From: Nitratireductor sp. B36
GTDB lineage: Bacteria; Pseudomonadota; Alphaproteobacteria; Rhizobiales; Rhizobiaceae
DNA length: 64,000 nucleotides
Assembly (NCBI RefSeq): GCF_020833685.1
Contig: NZ_JACKZY010000003.1
Span: 820,997 to 884,996, forward strand
Direction of reading: 5' to 3'
The translations under genes and the position numbers were made by a program. Positions 24,992-32,380 of this stretch are shown here, one piece after another; the stretch's first letter is position 1; each line of letters begins with the position of its first letter. Under the pieces are notes generated by a model that was not told the DNA's origin, did not search any database, and worked only from the letters and a program-made list of their open reading frames with translations.

Positions 24992-25296
24992 TCCACCAAT
25001 CCATCTTCTCTGGCGAGACTTGAGGCAGCTCCAAGCACGATCTCTGGATACTCCGTAAGTGCGTACCCAGTGCCCGCGCTGAGACCTTCAAAGTCCACGT
25101 AATGTTTGTGTCGGTGCTCGATGCTGTTCCAACGGTCGAGGAGGAACTTGCAGAGCCTGTCGTAGTCCTCATCAGGGAGGAGGGAGATGTCCCGCTTGTA
25201 GTAGAGCCACGAGGTGATGAGATACCAGGGGACGGAGAGTGCTGGCCTCTCCCGGATGAGGGACCACATGGATGTTGCCCGCTGGTTGGGTGTCAC
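24949..25296 (-). CDS. DNA ligase LigA-related small protein
   Basis: A 115-aa protein. The segment WYLITSWLYYKRDISLLPDEDYDRLCKFLL resembles the N-terminal Ia domain of NAD-dependent DNA ligases (the YY...LPDxDYD signature that binds NMN). No adenylation domain follows, so it cannot be a ligase by itself. The GTG start at 25296 overlaps the upstream stop (GTGA) and gives VTPNQRATSM; an ATG at 25269 is possible. The role is unknown. Confidence 0.65.
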   Translation of the reverse strand: MTPNQRATSMWSLIRERPALSVPWYLITSWLYYKRDISLLPDEDYDRLCKFLLDRWNSIEHRHKHYVDFEGLSAGTGYALTEYPEIVLGAASSLAREDGLVEWNNASQQWEKAGG

Positions 25297-25538
25297 CAAC
25301 TCAGCTCCAGTCCGAACGCCTTCCCTAGTGTCACCAGGACTGTGACCAGGATCACCTGACCGATGGTCTGCAAGACCCATGCCCACCAGTCGTCCCGCTT
25401 CTCTTCGGCCTCTTCGTCGGCCTTCTCCAGGCTTTCCTCGATCTTCCCGAGCCGCCTGTTGATTTCTGTCTGCTGGGATTTAACCACGGCTAATCCCGCA
25501 TGAAGCTCCCGAAGGAGCTGTTCATTGCCGTTCGTCAT
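25293..25538 (-). CDS. holin-like coiled-coil membrane protein
   Basis: An 81-aa protein: a long charged helix (residues ~15-48, probable coiled coil) followed by one transmembrane helix (WVLQTIGQVILVTVLVTLG) and a short tail. The layout resembles XhlA-type lysis proteins. T7 has its holin (gp17.5) next to the terminase small subunit, the same neighbourhood as here. Function is inferred from architecture and position. Confidence 0.55.
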   Translation of the reverse strand: MTNGNEQLLRELHAGLAVVKSQQTEINRRLGKIEESLEKADEEAEEKRDDWWAWVLQTIGQVILVTVLVTLGKAFGLELSW

Positions 25539-25548
25539 GGTTGTTTCC

Positions 25549-25788
25549 TCAGTGCCCCATCAGGCGGCGGAACCAGTCCGCCAAACCTGTACGGGTATCC
25601 CGAATTGTAGACGCCTCTTCTTTCTCCTGCTGGAGACGGCGCTCGATGGACTCCACCCTTCGTAGGGTAATCTTGTGCTGCCTCTGGAGTGTCTCCAGGT
25701 AGGCTACACTTTCATCGATTGTATTCAGGATCACTGAAGGACGGGAGGTCCGCTTTCGGCCTCTTCGGTTCCTCTGAAGCGCCTTCAT
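25549..25788 (-). CDS. coiled-coil protein overlapping terminase small subunit
   Basis: A 79-aa basic, helical protein (LETLQRQHKITLRRVESIERRLQQE). The ATG at 25788 has GGGAG 6 nt upstream, inside the terminase small-subunit gene, giving a 77-nt overlap in another frame. There is no membrane helix. It could be a lysis accessory or a structural protein; not recognised. Confidence 0.55.
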   Translation of the reverse strand: MKALQRNRRGRKRTSRPSVILNTIDESVAYLETLQRQHKITLRRVESIERRLQQEKEEASTIRDTRTGLADWFRRLMGH

Positions 25789-26074
25789 TAGGGTCTCCCA
25801 TAACCATTCCGTTGTCCTTCAGGAGTTGCCTGAGGACGTTCTTCTCTGCCGGTGTCAACATGCCAGATCGGAGACCCCTGAGGAGGTCCGCAAAGAGGTC
25901 CTTGCGGGCTTCCTTCATGAGGTCATCCAAGTTCAGGTCATCGATGGCATCATCTGGCTCCATCCCAGAGTTCGACCCGATCTGGGCACGAGGGTCCTGA
26001 TGCATGTCCCTCACGTTGCCGCTATCGTAGAAGTCGTCCTCCAGATCATCATCCTCTGAGTAATCGCGTCCCAT
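25712..26074 (-). CDS. terminase small subunit (T7 gp18-like)
   Basis: A 120-aa protein with an acidic N-terminal half and the helical core LFADLLRGLRSGMLTPAEKNVLRQLLKDNGM, a pattern found in T7 gp18-type small terminases, followed by a Pro-rich tail. It recognises phage DNA for the large subunit. Position after the fibre module and before the large subunit agrees with T7. A promoter motif lies 15 nt upstream. Confidence 0.75.
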   Translation of the reverse strand: MGRDYSEDDDLEDDFYDSGNVRDMHQDPRAQIGSNSGMEPDDAIDDLNLDDLMKEARKDLFADLLRGLRSGMLTPAEKNVLRQLLKDNGMVMGDPNEGASEEPKRPKADLPSFSDPEYNR

Positions 26075-26087
26075 TGTACCTCTCTGT

Positions 26088-26106
26088 ACTCATGCGTAGT
26101 GTGCGG
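26088..26106 (-). promoter_or_regulatory. putative phage RNA polymerase promoter
   Basis: The minus strand reads CGCACACTACGCATGAGTAC in the 32-bp gap before the terminase small-subunit gene. It shares CACTACGCAT with the T7-like set and would drive the packaging and lysis genes. Confidence 0.65.
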
Positions 26107-26574
26107 TCACAGCTCAGACGCCCAGAGCCATAGGGAATCAACCTCCACATCTGTTAGAGAGAAGTATGCTGCCAGGCTGGACACCAGCGGGTGTGTCCTA
26201 CGGTATGATCCAGCATCCCTCCACTCGATCATGCTCTGAGTGTCGCTACCTATGGCCGCGTCCACCTGAGCCTCGGTGATGGAGATGGAGTATAGGCCAA
26301 GTAGGAGCTGACGCCTGGACAATGGAGGCATTGCTGCCCGAGACTCTTCAGGTGTTGGTGCGGCTGGGGGGACAAATGGCATGACCTGTCCGCCCTGGGC
26401 AATCCACTCGGCAACCTCCTCACGGAGCCTAGGGGCTAGACCATGGGGGTCCATAGAAGATAGGTAGTAATTGTACTCGAAGGGTTGGCCACCTGGTTCC
26501 TCAAGCTCAACCATCACGTGGTAGTCATCAATATTCTCGGCGAAGCTGACGCCAATAATTCTTTTAAGGTTCAC
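26107..26574 (-). CDS. hypothetical protein downstream of tail fibre
   Basis: A 155-aa protein. The N-terminal half is a probable beta domain; a Pro-rich hinge (VPPAAPTPEESRAAMPPL) leads to a helical C-terminal half (SRRQLLLGLYSISITEAQVD). Proteins with this C-terminal pattern often lie behind tail fibre genes in phages of alphaproteobacteria, where fibre assembly is a possible but unproven role. Confidence 0.6.
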   Translation of the reverse strand: MNLKRIIGVSFAENIDDYHVMVELEEPGGQPFEYNYYLSSMDPHGLAPRLREEVAEWIAQGGQVMPFVPPAAPTPEESRAAMPPLSRRQLLLGLYSISITEAQVDAAIGSDTQSMIEWRDAGSYRRTHPLVSSLAAYFSLTDVEVDSLWLWASEL

Positions 26575-26586
26575 GAATATTGCTCC

Positions 26587-28167
26587 TCAGGCTACTCGTT
26601 GTAGTATGGTGCCACCTCGATATGCCCATACGCCAGAAAGCTGTGCGCCACGACTTACGTAGGCCTCACCACCTGCGTAATTGGATACACTGGTCGAAAC
26701 TAGGTAAGCATTCTGGTGACCATTTCGATTATCTGGTGATATGTATCCGGCAGAGATGATGTGCCCAATAGGGAACACGGTGTTGTTCTGGGATGATCCG
26801 GTATAGATTTCCATTCCCGGTGCGTGAGCAATTATTGCCGACTTTAGCTTGGCCGCACTAATCTTACTCTCGGTCGTGTTGGTGCCGCCGTTCCAAGTTG
26901 ACTGCGACTGAGATGGAACCGTTGCGTCACTACCATCAGCACCCTTGGGACCCTGAGGTCCTTGAGGACCCATCGGGCCAATTGGACCCTCCGGTCCTTC
27001 TGGACCTTGTGGACCAACGGGACCCTGGGCACCTGTGGCTCCTGTAAGTCCCTGAATACCTTGAGGCCCCATAGGTCCTTCTGGTCCCATAGGTCCGGGA
27101 TCACCCTGGATACCCTGAGGTCCCTGGGGTCCAGTTTCACCTTGATCGCCCTTGTCACCCTTTGGACCCTGGATGCCCTGGGGCCCCTGAAGACCGGTCT
27201 CACCCTTCTCGCCTTCTGGACCTTGAGGGCCTTGAGGACCCATAGGGCCTATTGGGCCAACTTCCCCGGTATCACCTTTATCTCCCTTAGGTCCTTGAGG
27301 ACCCATAGGGCCAACAGGACCTTGCTCGCCTCGCCCGAAGTCCGTACCCATGGACCAGTCCGCTACCGCGTTGGAGAGCTTGAAGTAGAGCTTACCAATG
27401 TCTGTTGCGAGGAACGACGTGCCTTTTGGTTTCAGATCGTGGTTTGATCTCTCCACTTCTAGGCCAACATAATCCGGTTGAAAGGATTCACCTGCTGGAC
27501 CTTGCGGACCTATTGGGCCTTGGAGGCCTTGTGGGCCTACAGGTCCCTGTGGACCTGATGCACCAGGAGCGCCCTGGAGACCTTGTGGGCCGATTGCCCC
27601 CTGTGGTCCGGCAGGCCCTCGGTTGCCCTGAGGACCCTGTATTCCCTGAGGACCTGTTGCACCGGTAGCACCTGTTGCTCCGACCGGCCCCTGAGGTCCC
27701 GCTGGCCCCTCCAGACCACGTGGGCCGACTGGACCCACCGGCCCCTGAGGCCCCATTGGCCCCTCGATGAACTCCAGGTCACCGATGGCCGATTCCATTA
27801 CAGCGATACGGCCCTCTAGTGCCCCCTGAATGGCAGTGTACTCGAAGAACTTGTCGAACTGCTCCTGGGCCACAAAGAGGAGGCGCTTGGAGTTTCTGTT
27901 GATGAGGGGGTAGTCCAGGGAGGACGAACCTGTGAGGGTCCCCTCTAACTCACTGGGTGTGGTGCGAAGTACCCGCGTATTTGCACCTGATGGGAAGCCT
28001 GCTTCAGCCTTTAGAAGTCCATCGTTGATCCACGACCAGTGGCTTGCTGATACGGTGATACCATCCACCAGGACCGATACATGGGACCTGTCGATGAACG
28101 GGAAACCAACCGTGATGGTGTCACCAGGGACTTTAGGCCCCTGGTCGGTATAACTATACGGCATCAT
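26587..28167 (-). CDS. tail fibre with collagen-like repeats
   Basis: A 526-aa protein. Residues ~1-120 resemble the T7 gp17 N-terminal virion-attachment domain ([35 protein letters not shown]), with a helical stretch at ~95-120. Two Gly-X-Y blocks follow (~125-225 and ~262-415, typical units GPQGPQGP), separated by a short globular insert. The last ~110 residues form a non-repetitive C-terminal domain with [13 protein letters not shown], likely for trimer formation and receptor contact. It determines adsorption. Confidence 0.9.
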   Translation of the reverse strand: MMPYSYTDQGPKVPGDTITVGFPFIDRSHVSVLVDGITVSASHWSWINDGLLKAEAGFPSGANTRVLRTTPSELEGTLTGSSSLDYPLINRNSKRLLFVAQEQFDKFFEYTAIQGALEGRIAVMESAIGDLEFIEGPMGPQGPVGPVGPRGLEGPAGPQGPVGATGATGATGPQGIQGPQGNRGPAGPQGAIGPQGLQGAPGASGPQGPVGPQGLQGPIGPQGPAGESFQPDYVGLEVERSNHDLKPKGTSFLATDIGKLYFKLSNAVADWSMGTDFGRGEQGPVGPMGPQGPKGDKGDTGEVGPIGPMGPQGPQGPEGEKGETGLQGPQGIQGPKGDKGDQGETGPQGPQGIQGDPGPMGPEGPMGPQGIQGLTGATGAQGPVGPQGPEGPEGPIGPMGPQGPQGPKGADGSDATVPSQSQSTWNGGTNTTESKISAAKLKSAIIAHAPGMEIYTGSSQNNTVFPIGHIISAGYISPDNRNGHQNAYLVSTSVSNYAGGEAYVSRGAQLSGVWAYRGGTILQRVA

Positions 28168-28179
28168 AGTTCCTTGATG

Positions 28180-31100
28180 TTACGGGCGCAGGGCGTTCAA
28201 GAGTTCCGTCGCCCCAGGTTCGCGCCTGCTCTCACGGTTCTTCAGGTATGCTCCATGCGCCTCCCTCTGCCGCGACTTCACAAGGTCACGTAGTTCAGGG
28301 TTCTGCCGGAGAAGTACCTTCTTCGCCTGTTGTCGGTACTTACCGACGAGCTTTGCGATGGCATTGAGTCTTGTACCGGGAACACCGCTGTCCCCGTCCG
28401 GGAGGTCCTGATATGTCTCGGACCTAATGATGTCTTCGAGGCGCGACTTCAGGCTCCTCTGACCGGGAAGGTGTCCGGCCAGCTCCTGATACCTTTGATA
28501 TGCATTCACTCCATCGCTGAGGGTAATGTCCCTAAGATCAACACCCTCAAACTTTGGGTCTGGCTTTCCGATACCCTTGTCGGTCTGAAGCATTATGCGG
28601 TTGTGCTCTGCTTCCACAATGTCACCGGACTTCTGGGTATCGACCACACCAACGAAGCGCTCGATAGGATCACCAAAGACATCCAATGCCAGAGGCAGCT
28701 TGTCGCTTAGTCCTGGTATGCCCCGCATTGCACTATCGATGAAGCCCCGTGCCTCCCGAAGGTATGGGTCGGGATTCATCCCCCGCATGAGTGAACTGAA
28801 GGGGAGCATTGAACCGGCTGTCCGTCCGGTCCACTTGGCGAGTCTGTTCTCGGGATCGAGGAAGGCCTCCATGGCGCTGTTGAGGTTGAGGAGGAACGTC
28901 TTCTCCCCAAGGTTCTTGGCTACCGCGATCATCGCCGCGCCAATCAACTCGCTGTAGTCGGCCTCCGGGTTCTTCTTCTGTAGGTGAACAATATCCGCCA
29001 CCATGCCAAAGGCCATACCCATAGGGTCAAATCTTCCCAAGGTGAGGTACTTGGTATCACCGTTCTCGTCCTCCCACTTGAAGGAGTACGGCTTCCACCC
29101 GGTCGCCATAAGCTCCTGCTTGAGCTTGTAGTCGTCGGGACCGGCTCCCGTCAGTTGGTCTGTGCTGGCAAGGTAGGCGGCAAGGCCACCGAACATTGAC
29201 GCGAGGGACATCTGCCCCATAGCGTGTGCCTGTGCCTCGGTCCCCATGGACCCATAGAGAGAGTCCCGGAACTCCTTCTGGAGGAGATTCAATCCGGGGG
29301 TCAGCTTCACCCCATAGCGGATGACGTTGACTGGGGTCTTGACGAATGGAAGCACCACACCGAGAGCCGGTGCAGTCTTTCGAGCGTTCTGAAGTGCCCT
29401 ACCGAAACTACCCCCAATGGTGGTCTCGTAATTTAGGTCCTGTTGGAATGAGACCGACTGAGCCTCACGGATGGCGTTTGCATCCACGGCTCTACCCGTT
29501 GCGGGGTCGATGGAGTCGTTTAGTGAACGAGCTATATAGGCTTTCGCCTCCTTCCCAGACAAACCCCTCTCTGACGCTTCAACCGCCGCACGTGCCTGGA
29601 TGACCGCACGGTATCGAAGTGTCTTGAAGAACTCATCCGCCGCACCGAGGGTCCGTGTCGGAAGTCCCACAAAGTTGCGATAACGTGCAGATACGAAGGC
29701 GTTGTAGGCAATATCGTTGATGCTTTGTACAGGACGCCAGGGCAGCTCCTGCGTCTGGACCCCAACGTCAAAGAACTCCGTGTTGTGGGGATTCAGGATT
29801 GAATCACCTCGACGGAATGCTTCTACCGCGTTGGTCCAACCCTCACTGAGGGCAGTCACCGTGTACAGATATTCCTTCTTGGCCTGTCGCGCCACCGCCG
29901 AAAGTTCTGCCCGTCGAGCCGGGTCCTTTGTGAGTAGTCTGAGAGCGCTAGACCCGAAGAGCTTCTCTGTGGGCCTTCCCACCATCATGAGGGCGTTAGT
30001 GGTTGTATTCACCAGATGTGTCGGCCACATCCAGAGGAGACCGTTGGTGAGGTGGAACGAAACCTCGTCCATAACCCTCTTGTTCCAGGTCTCATCTAGG
30101 ATCATCGCAACCTTGCGGGGATCACCTCCAGCCTTCTCCATAACCACGACAAGCTTCTCTGGGTCCATCGATTTGAGGCGCTCCAGGTCCTTTGGCCGGA
30201 AGCGGAATTGACCCCGAGCCCGCCGCAGGGACCTACCTGAGTTGGACAGGATGGAGTTACCTGCTGCGAGCGTATCCAAGGCAACCGAGAGACGAGCCTT
30301 CAGCTCCTCGTGGGCGAGTGCGGTATTGCCCCCGAACTCCTGGAGACTACCTGCTCGGATACGTGCTGCCAGCTCATCAACATCGTTGAACATCTTGTTG
30401 CCGATGCGGAGTGAAGCCTCCATGTTGGCAACCATCTTGGAAGCATCGTCACCGGCCTCCGAGAGCTGCCCAAGGATGAACGCGGGGTCCTCCTCATAGA
30501 GATTGGCAATGTCATTCACCAGTTGTCGGACATTTCTGTCCTTCAGAACGGCACCACCTTTGGCCCTGTCGAACCGCTTCTGAAGTACCTCGGTGGTCCG
30601 CTGGAGGAGTGCCCTTGATGTTTCGGTGGTGCGAAGCTTCTGCCAGGGGAGGGGCGCGTCCTTCTGAAACCTGTGTCCGTTCGCAATGGCTTCATCCCTG
30701 GAACCAAACTTGGCGATGGCCTCAGAGTCTGACTTGGATGCCTTCAGGATCGTGTCCAGGTCGGCGTCGGAGATTTCCTGTGTGCGGATTTCATCGGGAC
30801 CAATTTTCTGCATCGGCCTGATGGGCTCGCCCGTCTTGGGATCGACCGGGAGAGGCTTGGTACCGAGCTGCTCGCTGATGGCTTCCTTGGGTTGAGCCAC
30901 AGGAGCCTCAGAAGGGGCTTTTACCGCTGCATCCGGTAGATTGGTAGGCTGATCATCAATCGCCTCCACAGGCGCTACCTGAGGGGCTATAGGAGCCTCT
31001 TTTTGGTCAGGCCCGAAGTCCATCCCGAAGTAGTCTTCATTGGCCGCTCTGGCACGTTCCAGCTTAGCGATTTCCTTGGCGGCTGCATCCTGCTTGCCTG

Positions 31101-31731
31101 CCCGGAGAAGCTTGATGACCTTGAGGGCACCAAGGAGGGCGAAGTCCACGCCGATGGACTCGATGGCATTCTTGAAGCGTCCCTCGGCGGCGCTGTCTTC
31201 GATGTCCGACGCAAGGTAGTCCGTCACAGGGTTCTGGAGCGCGGGGAAGGACTCCACGAGGTCACTGAGCCGTTCCTCATGGGGGTCGAGGACCACGGCT
31301 GATGCCGCTGCTGCCTTACCCGTCTCGTAGGCTGCCCGACCGGCCTTACCCGCCGTCTTGAGCTTCTGTGCGGCCTTCACCGGAGCTAGCAACTTACCAG
31401 CACCGATGAGGCCCACAACCATCTGCGAGACCCCCGAAGTCAATCCATAGCCGACACTCTCGTTGTCGAGCGCACGGTCCAGCGCCTCAACGTCTCGTCG
31501 GGTCTGCGACTTCTTGCCCTCTTCAGGTTCGCCAAAGATGAAGTCCTTGGTCTCAAAGCCTGCCTGGGCAATACCTGTCGCCATGGACGCAAGGCCACGG
31601 CTCACCGGGTCGGAGCCAAACTCCTTGTCAGCCCTGGAGAGCACCTCCTGGTCGGAGGCCGAACGCTTGGCTGCAAGCTCTGCCTCCATCTCCTGGAGGA
31701 CCCTGCTTGCTTCGGGGGTCAGGTCGGTCAT
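28180..31731 (-). CDS. large internal virion protein (T7 gp16 position)
   Basis: An 1183-aa protein, close to T7 gp16 (1318 aa) in size and place. The N-terminal part has several hydrophobic stretches (SVGYGLTSGVSQMVVGLIGAG; FALLGALKVIKLL) that could enter the cell envelope during DNA ejection. The rest is helical, with amphipathic segments and a charged C-terminus. It lacks the lytic transglycosylase domain of gp16; that activity is instead in the next two proteins upstream. Part of the ejected core. Confidence 0.8.
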   Translation of the reverse strand: MTDLTPEASRVLQEMEAELAAKRSASDQEVLSRADKEFGSDPVSRGLASMATGIAQAGFETKDFIFGEPEEGKKSQTRRDVEALDRALDNESVGYGLTSGVSQMVVGLIGAGKLLAPVKAAQKLKTAGKAGRAAYETGKAAAASAVVLDPHEERLSDLVESFPALQNPVTDYLASDIEDSAAEGRFKNAIESIGVDFALLGALKVIKLLRAGKQDAAAKEIAKLERARAANEDYFGMDFGPDQKEAPIAPQVAPVEAIDDQPTNLPDAAVKAPSEAPVAQPKEAISEQLGTKPLPVDPKTGEPIRPMQKIGPDEIRTQEISDADLDTILKASKSDSEAIAKFGSRDEAIANGHRFQKDAPLPWQKLRTTETSRALLQRTTEVLQKRFDRAKGGAVLKDRNVRQLVNDIANLYEEDPAFILGQLSEAGDDASKMVANMEASLRIGNKMFNDVDELAARIRAGSLQEFGGNTALAHEELKARLSVALDTLAAGNSILSNSGRSLRRARGQFRFRPKDLERLKSMDPEKLVVVMEKAGGDPRKVAMILDETWNKRVMDEVSFHLTNGLLWMWPTHLVNTTTNALMMVGRPTEKLFGSSALRLLTKDPARRAELSAVARQAKKEYLYTVTALSEGWTNAVEAFRRGDSILNPHNTEFFDVGVQTQELPWRPVQSINDIAYNAFVSARYRNFVGLPTRTLGAADEFFKTLRYRAVIQARAAVEASERGLSGKEAKAYIARSLNDSIDPATGRAVDANAIREAQSVSFQQDLNYETTIGGSFGRALQNARKTAPALGVVLPFVKTPVNVIRYGVKLTPGLNLLQKEFRDSLYGSMGTEAQAHAMGQMSLASMFGGLAAYLASTDQLTGAGPDDYKLKQELMATGWKPYSFKWEDENGDTKYLTLGRFDPMGMAFGMVADIVHLQKKNPEADYSELIGAAMIAVAKNLGEKTFLLNLNSAMEAFLDPENRLAKWTGRTAGSMLPFSSLMRGMNPDPYLREARGFIDSAMRGIPGLSDKLPLALDVFGDPIERFVGVVDTQKSGDIVEAEHNRIMLQTDKGIGKPDPKFEGVDLRDITLSDGVNAYQRYQELAGHLPGQRSLKSRLEDIIRSETYQDLPDGDSGVPGTRLNAIAKLVGKYRQQAKKVLLRQNPELRDLVKSRQREAHGAYLKNRESRREPGATELLNALRP

Positions 31732-31734
31732 AGT

Positions 31735-32367
31735 TTATCCCTTAATGCGGCGCTTCACCTCGGCCAGCACTGTGCGGACCTGGTTGGGAGTTACCGGTGT
31801 CTTCTTCTGGTTGCTGTAGTAGCCGGTGCCATTGGGGGTTGGGATCGATGCCCACTCCTTGGCAAGGTTCGTCATGAAGGCGTCTTCAGAGAGTTTCCCG
31901 GTCAGATACTTGGACAGACCTCGACCCTCCAGGAGATGCAGACACATATGGTCCTGTAGCTTCTGGTCGAACTTCATGTCGTCCGTTAGCTGGAGTGCCT
32001 TCTTGATCTTCCGTAGAGTGGTGCGAACGATCTGATACCGACCGACCGCTGAGGAGTTCCATTTGTTGGCCGGGTGCTTGAGCATCCGTGTCTGAAGTGC
32101 ATCCACTTCGCGGAGTGTCATAGCAGTGAGGTTCACATCACCACCGGTATAGGCCCCATACCCGAGGGTCTCGTTGTATCCATCACCCTTGTCTGTGCCT
32201 TCTGACTTCCCAAAGAGGTCAAAGAGAGGGCGATAGTCATAGTAGATGTCCACGATCACGGGAGGCGTTACGGTATCATCCATCTTGGGTACCGGGGGTA
32301 GGGGCTCAGGGCATTCCCGTGGAGCATAGGTGCTGCCACTGAGAAGCTTCTTAAACCATGAGAACAT
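31735..32367 (-). CDS. stand-alone muramidase-like protein (endolysin candidate)
   Basis: A 210-aa protein. A short basic/hydrophobic N-terminus (MFSWFKKLLSGS) and Pro-rich linker precede a domain (~46-195) with SEGTDKGDGYNETLGYGAYTGG, SSAVGRYQIVRTTL and LLEGRGLSKYL, typical of phage muramidases with the catalytic Glu in the SEGT motif. Nearly the same domain lies in the 957-aa virion protein just upstream, so it arose by duplication. It has its own promoter motif at the start codon. Either a lysis enzyme or a virion component. Confidence 0.75.
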   Translation of the reverse strand: MFSWFKKLLSGSTYAPRECPEPLPPVPKMDDTVTPPVIVDIYYDYRPLFDLFGKSEGTDKGDGYNETLGYGAYTGGDVNLTAMTLREVDALQTRMLKHPANKWNSSAVGRYQIVRTTLRKIKKALQLTDDMKFDQKLQDHMCLHLLEGRGLSKYLTGKLSEDAFMTNLAKEWASIPTPNGTGYYSNQKKTPVTPNQVRTVLAEVKRRIKG

Positions 32368-32380
32368 GCGTAGTATTTCC
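32361..32380 (-). promoter_or_regulatory. putative phage RNA polymerase promoter at muramidase start
   Basis: The minus strand reads GGAAATACTACGCATGTTCT, and the ATG of the muramidase gene lies within the motif itself. The AAGGA ribosome binding site is upstream of the core, so initiation from here would give a leaderless or very short message. The motif matches the set in TACTACGCAT. Confidence 0.5.

Noticed and set aside
26962..27447. 161-aa plus-strand frame inside the fibre gene
   Set aside because: Shadow of the Gly-X-Y repeat coding in another frame, with low-complexity composition and no ribosome binding site.
26940..27780. Regular short repeats on both strands suggesting a repeat array or CRISPR
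   Set aside because: The periodicity is the 9-nt Gly-X-Y coding of the collagen-like fibre; there are no conserved direct repeats with unique spacers.
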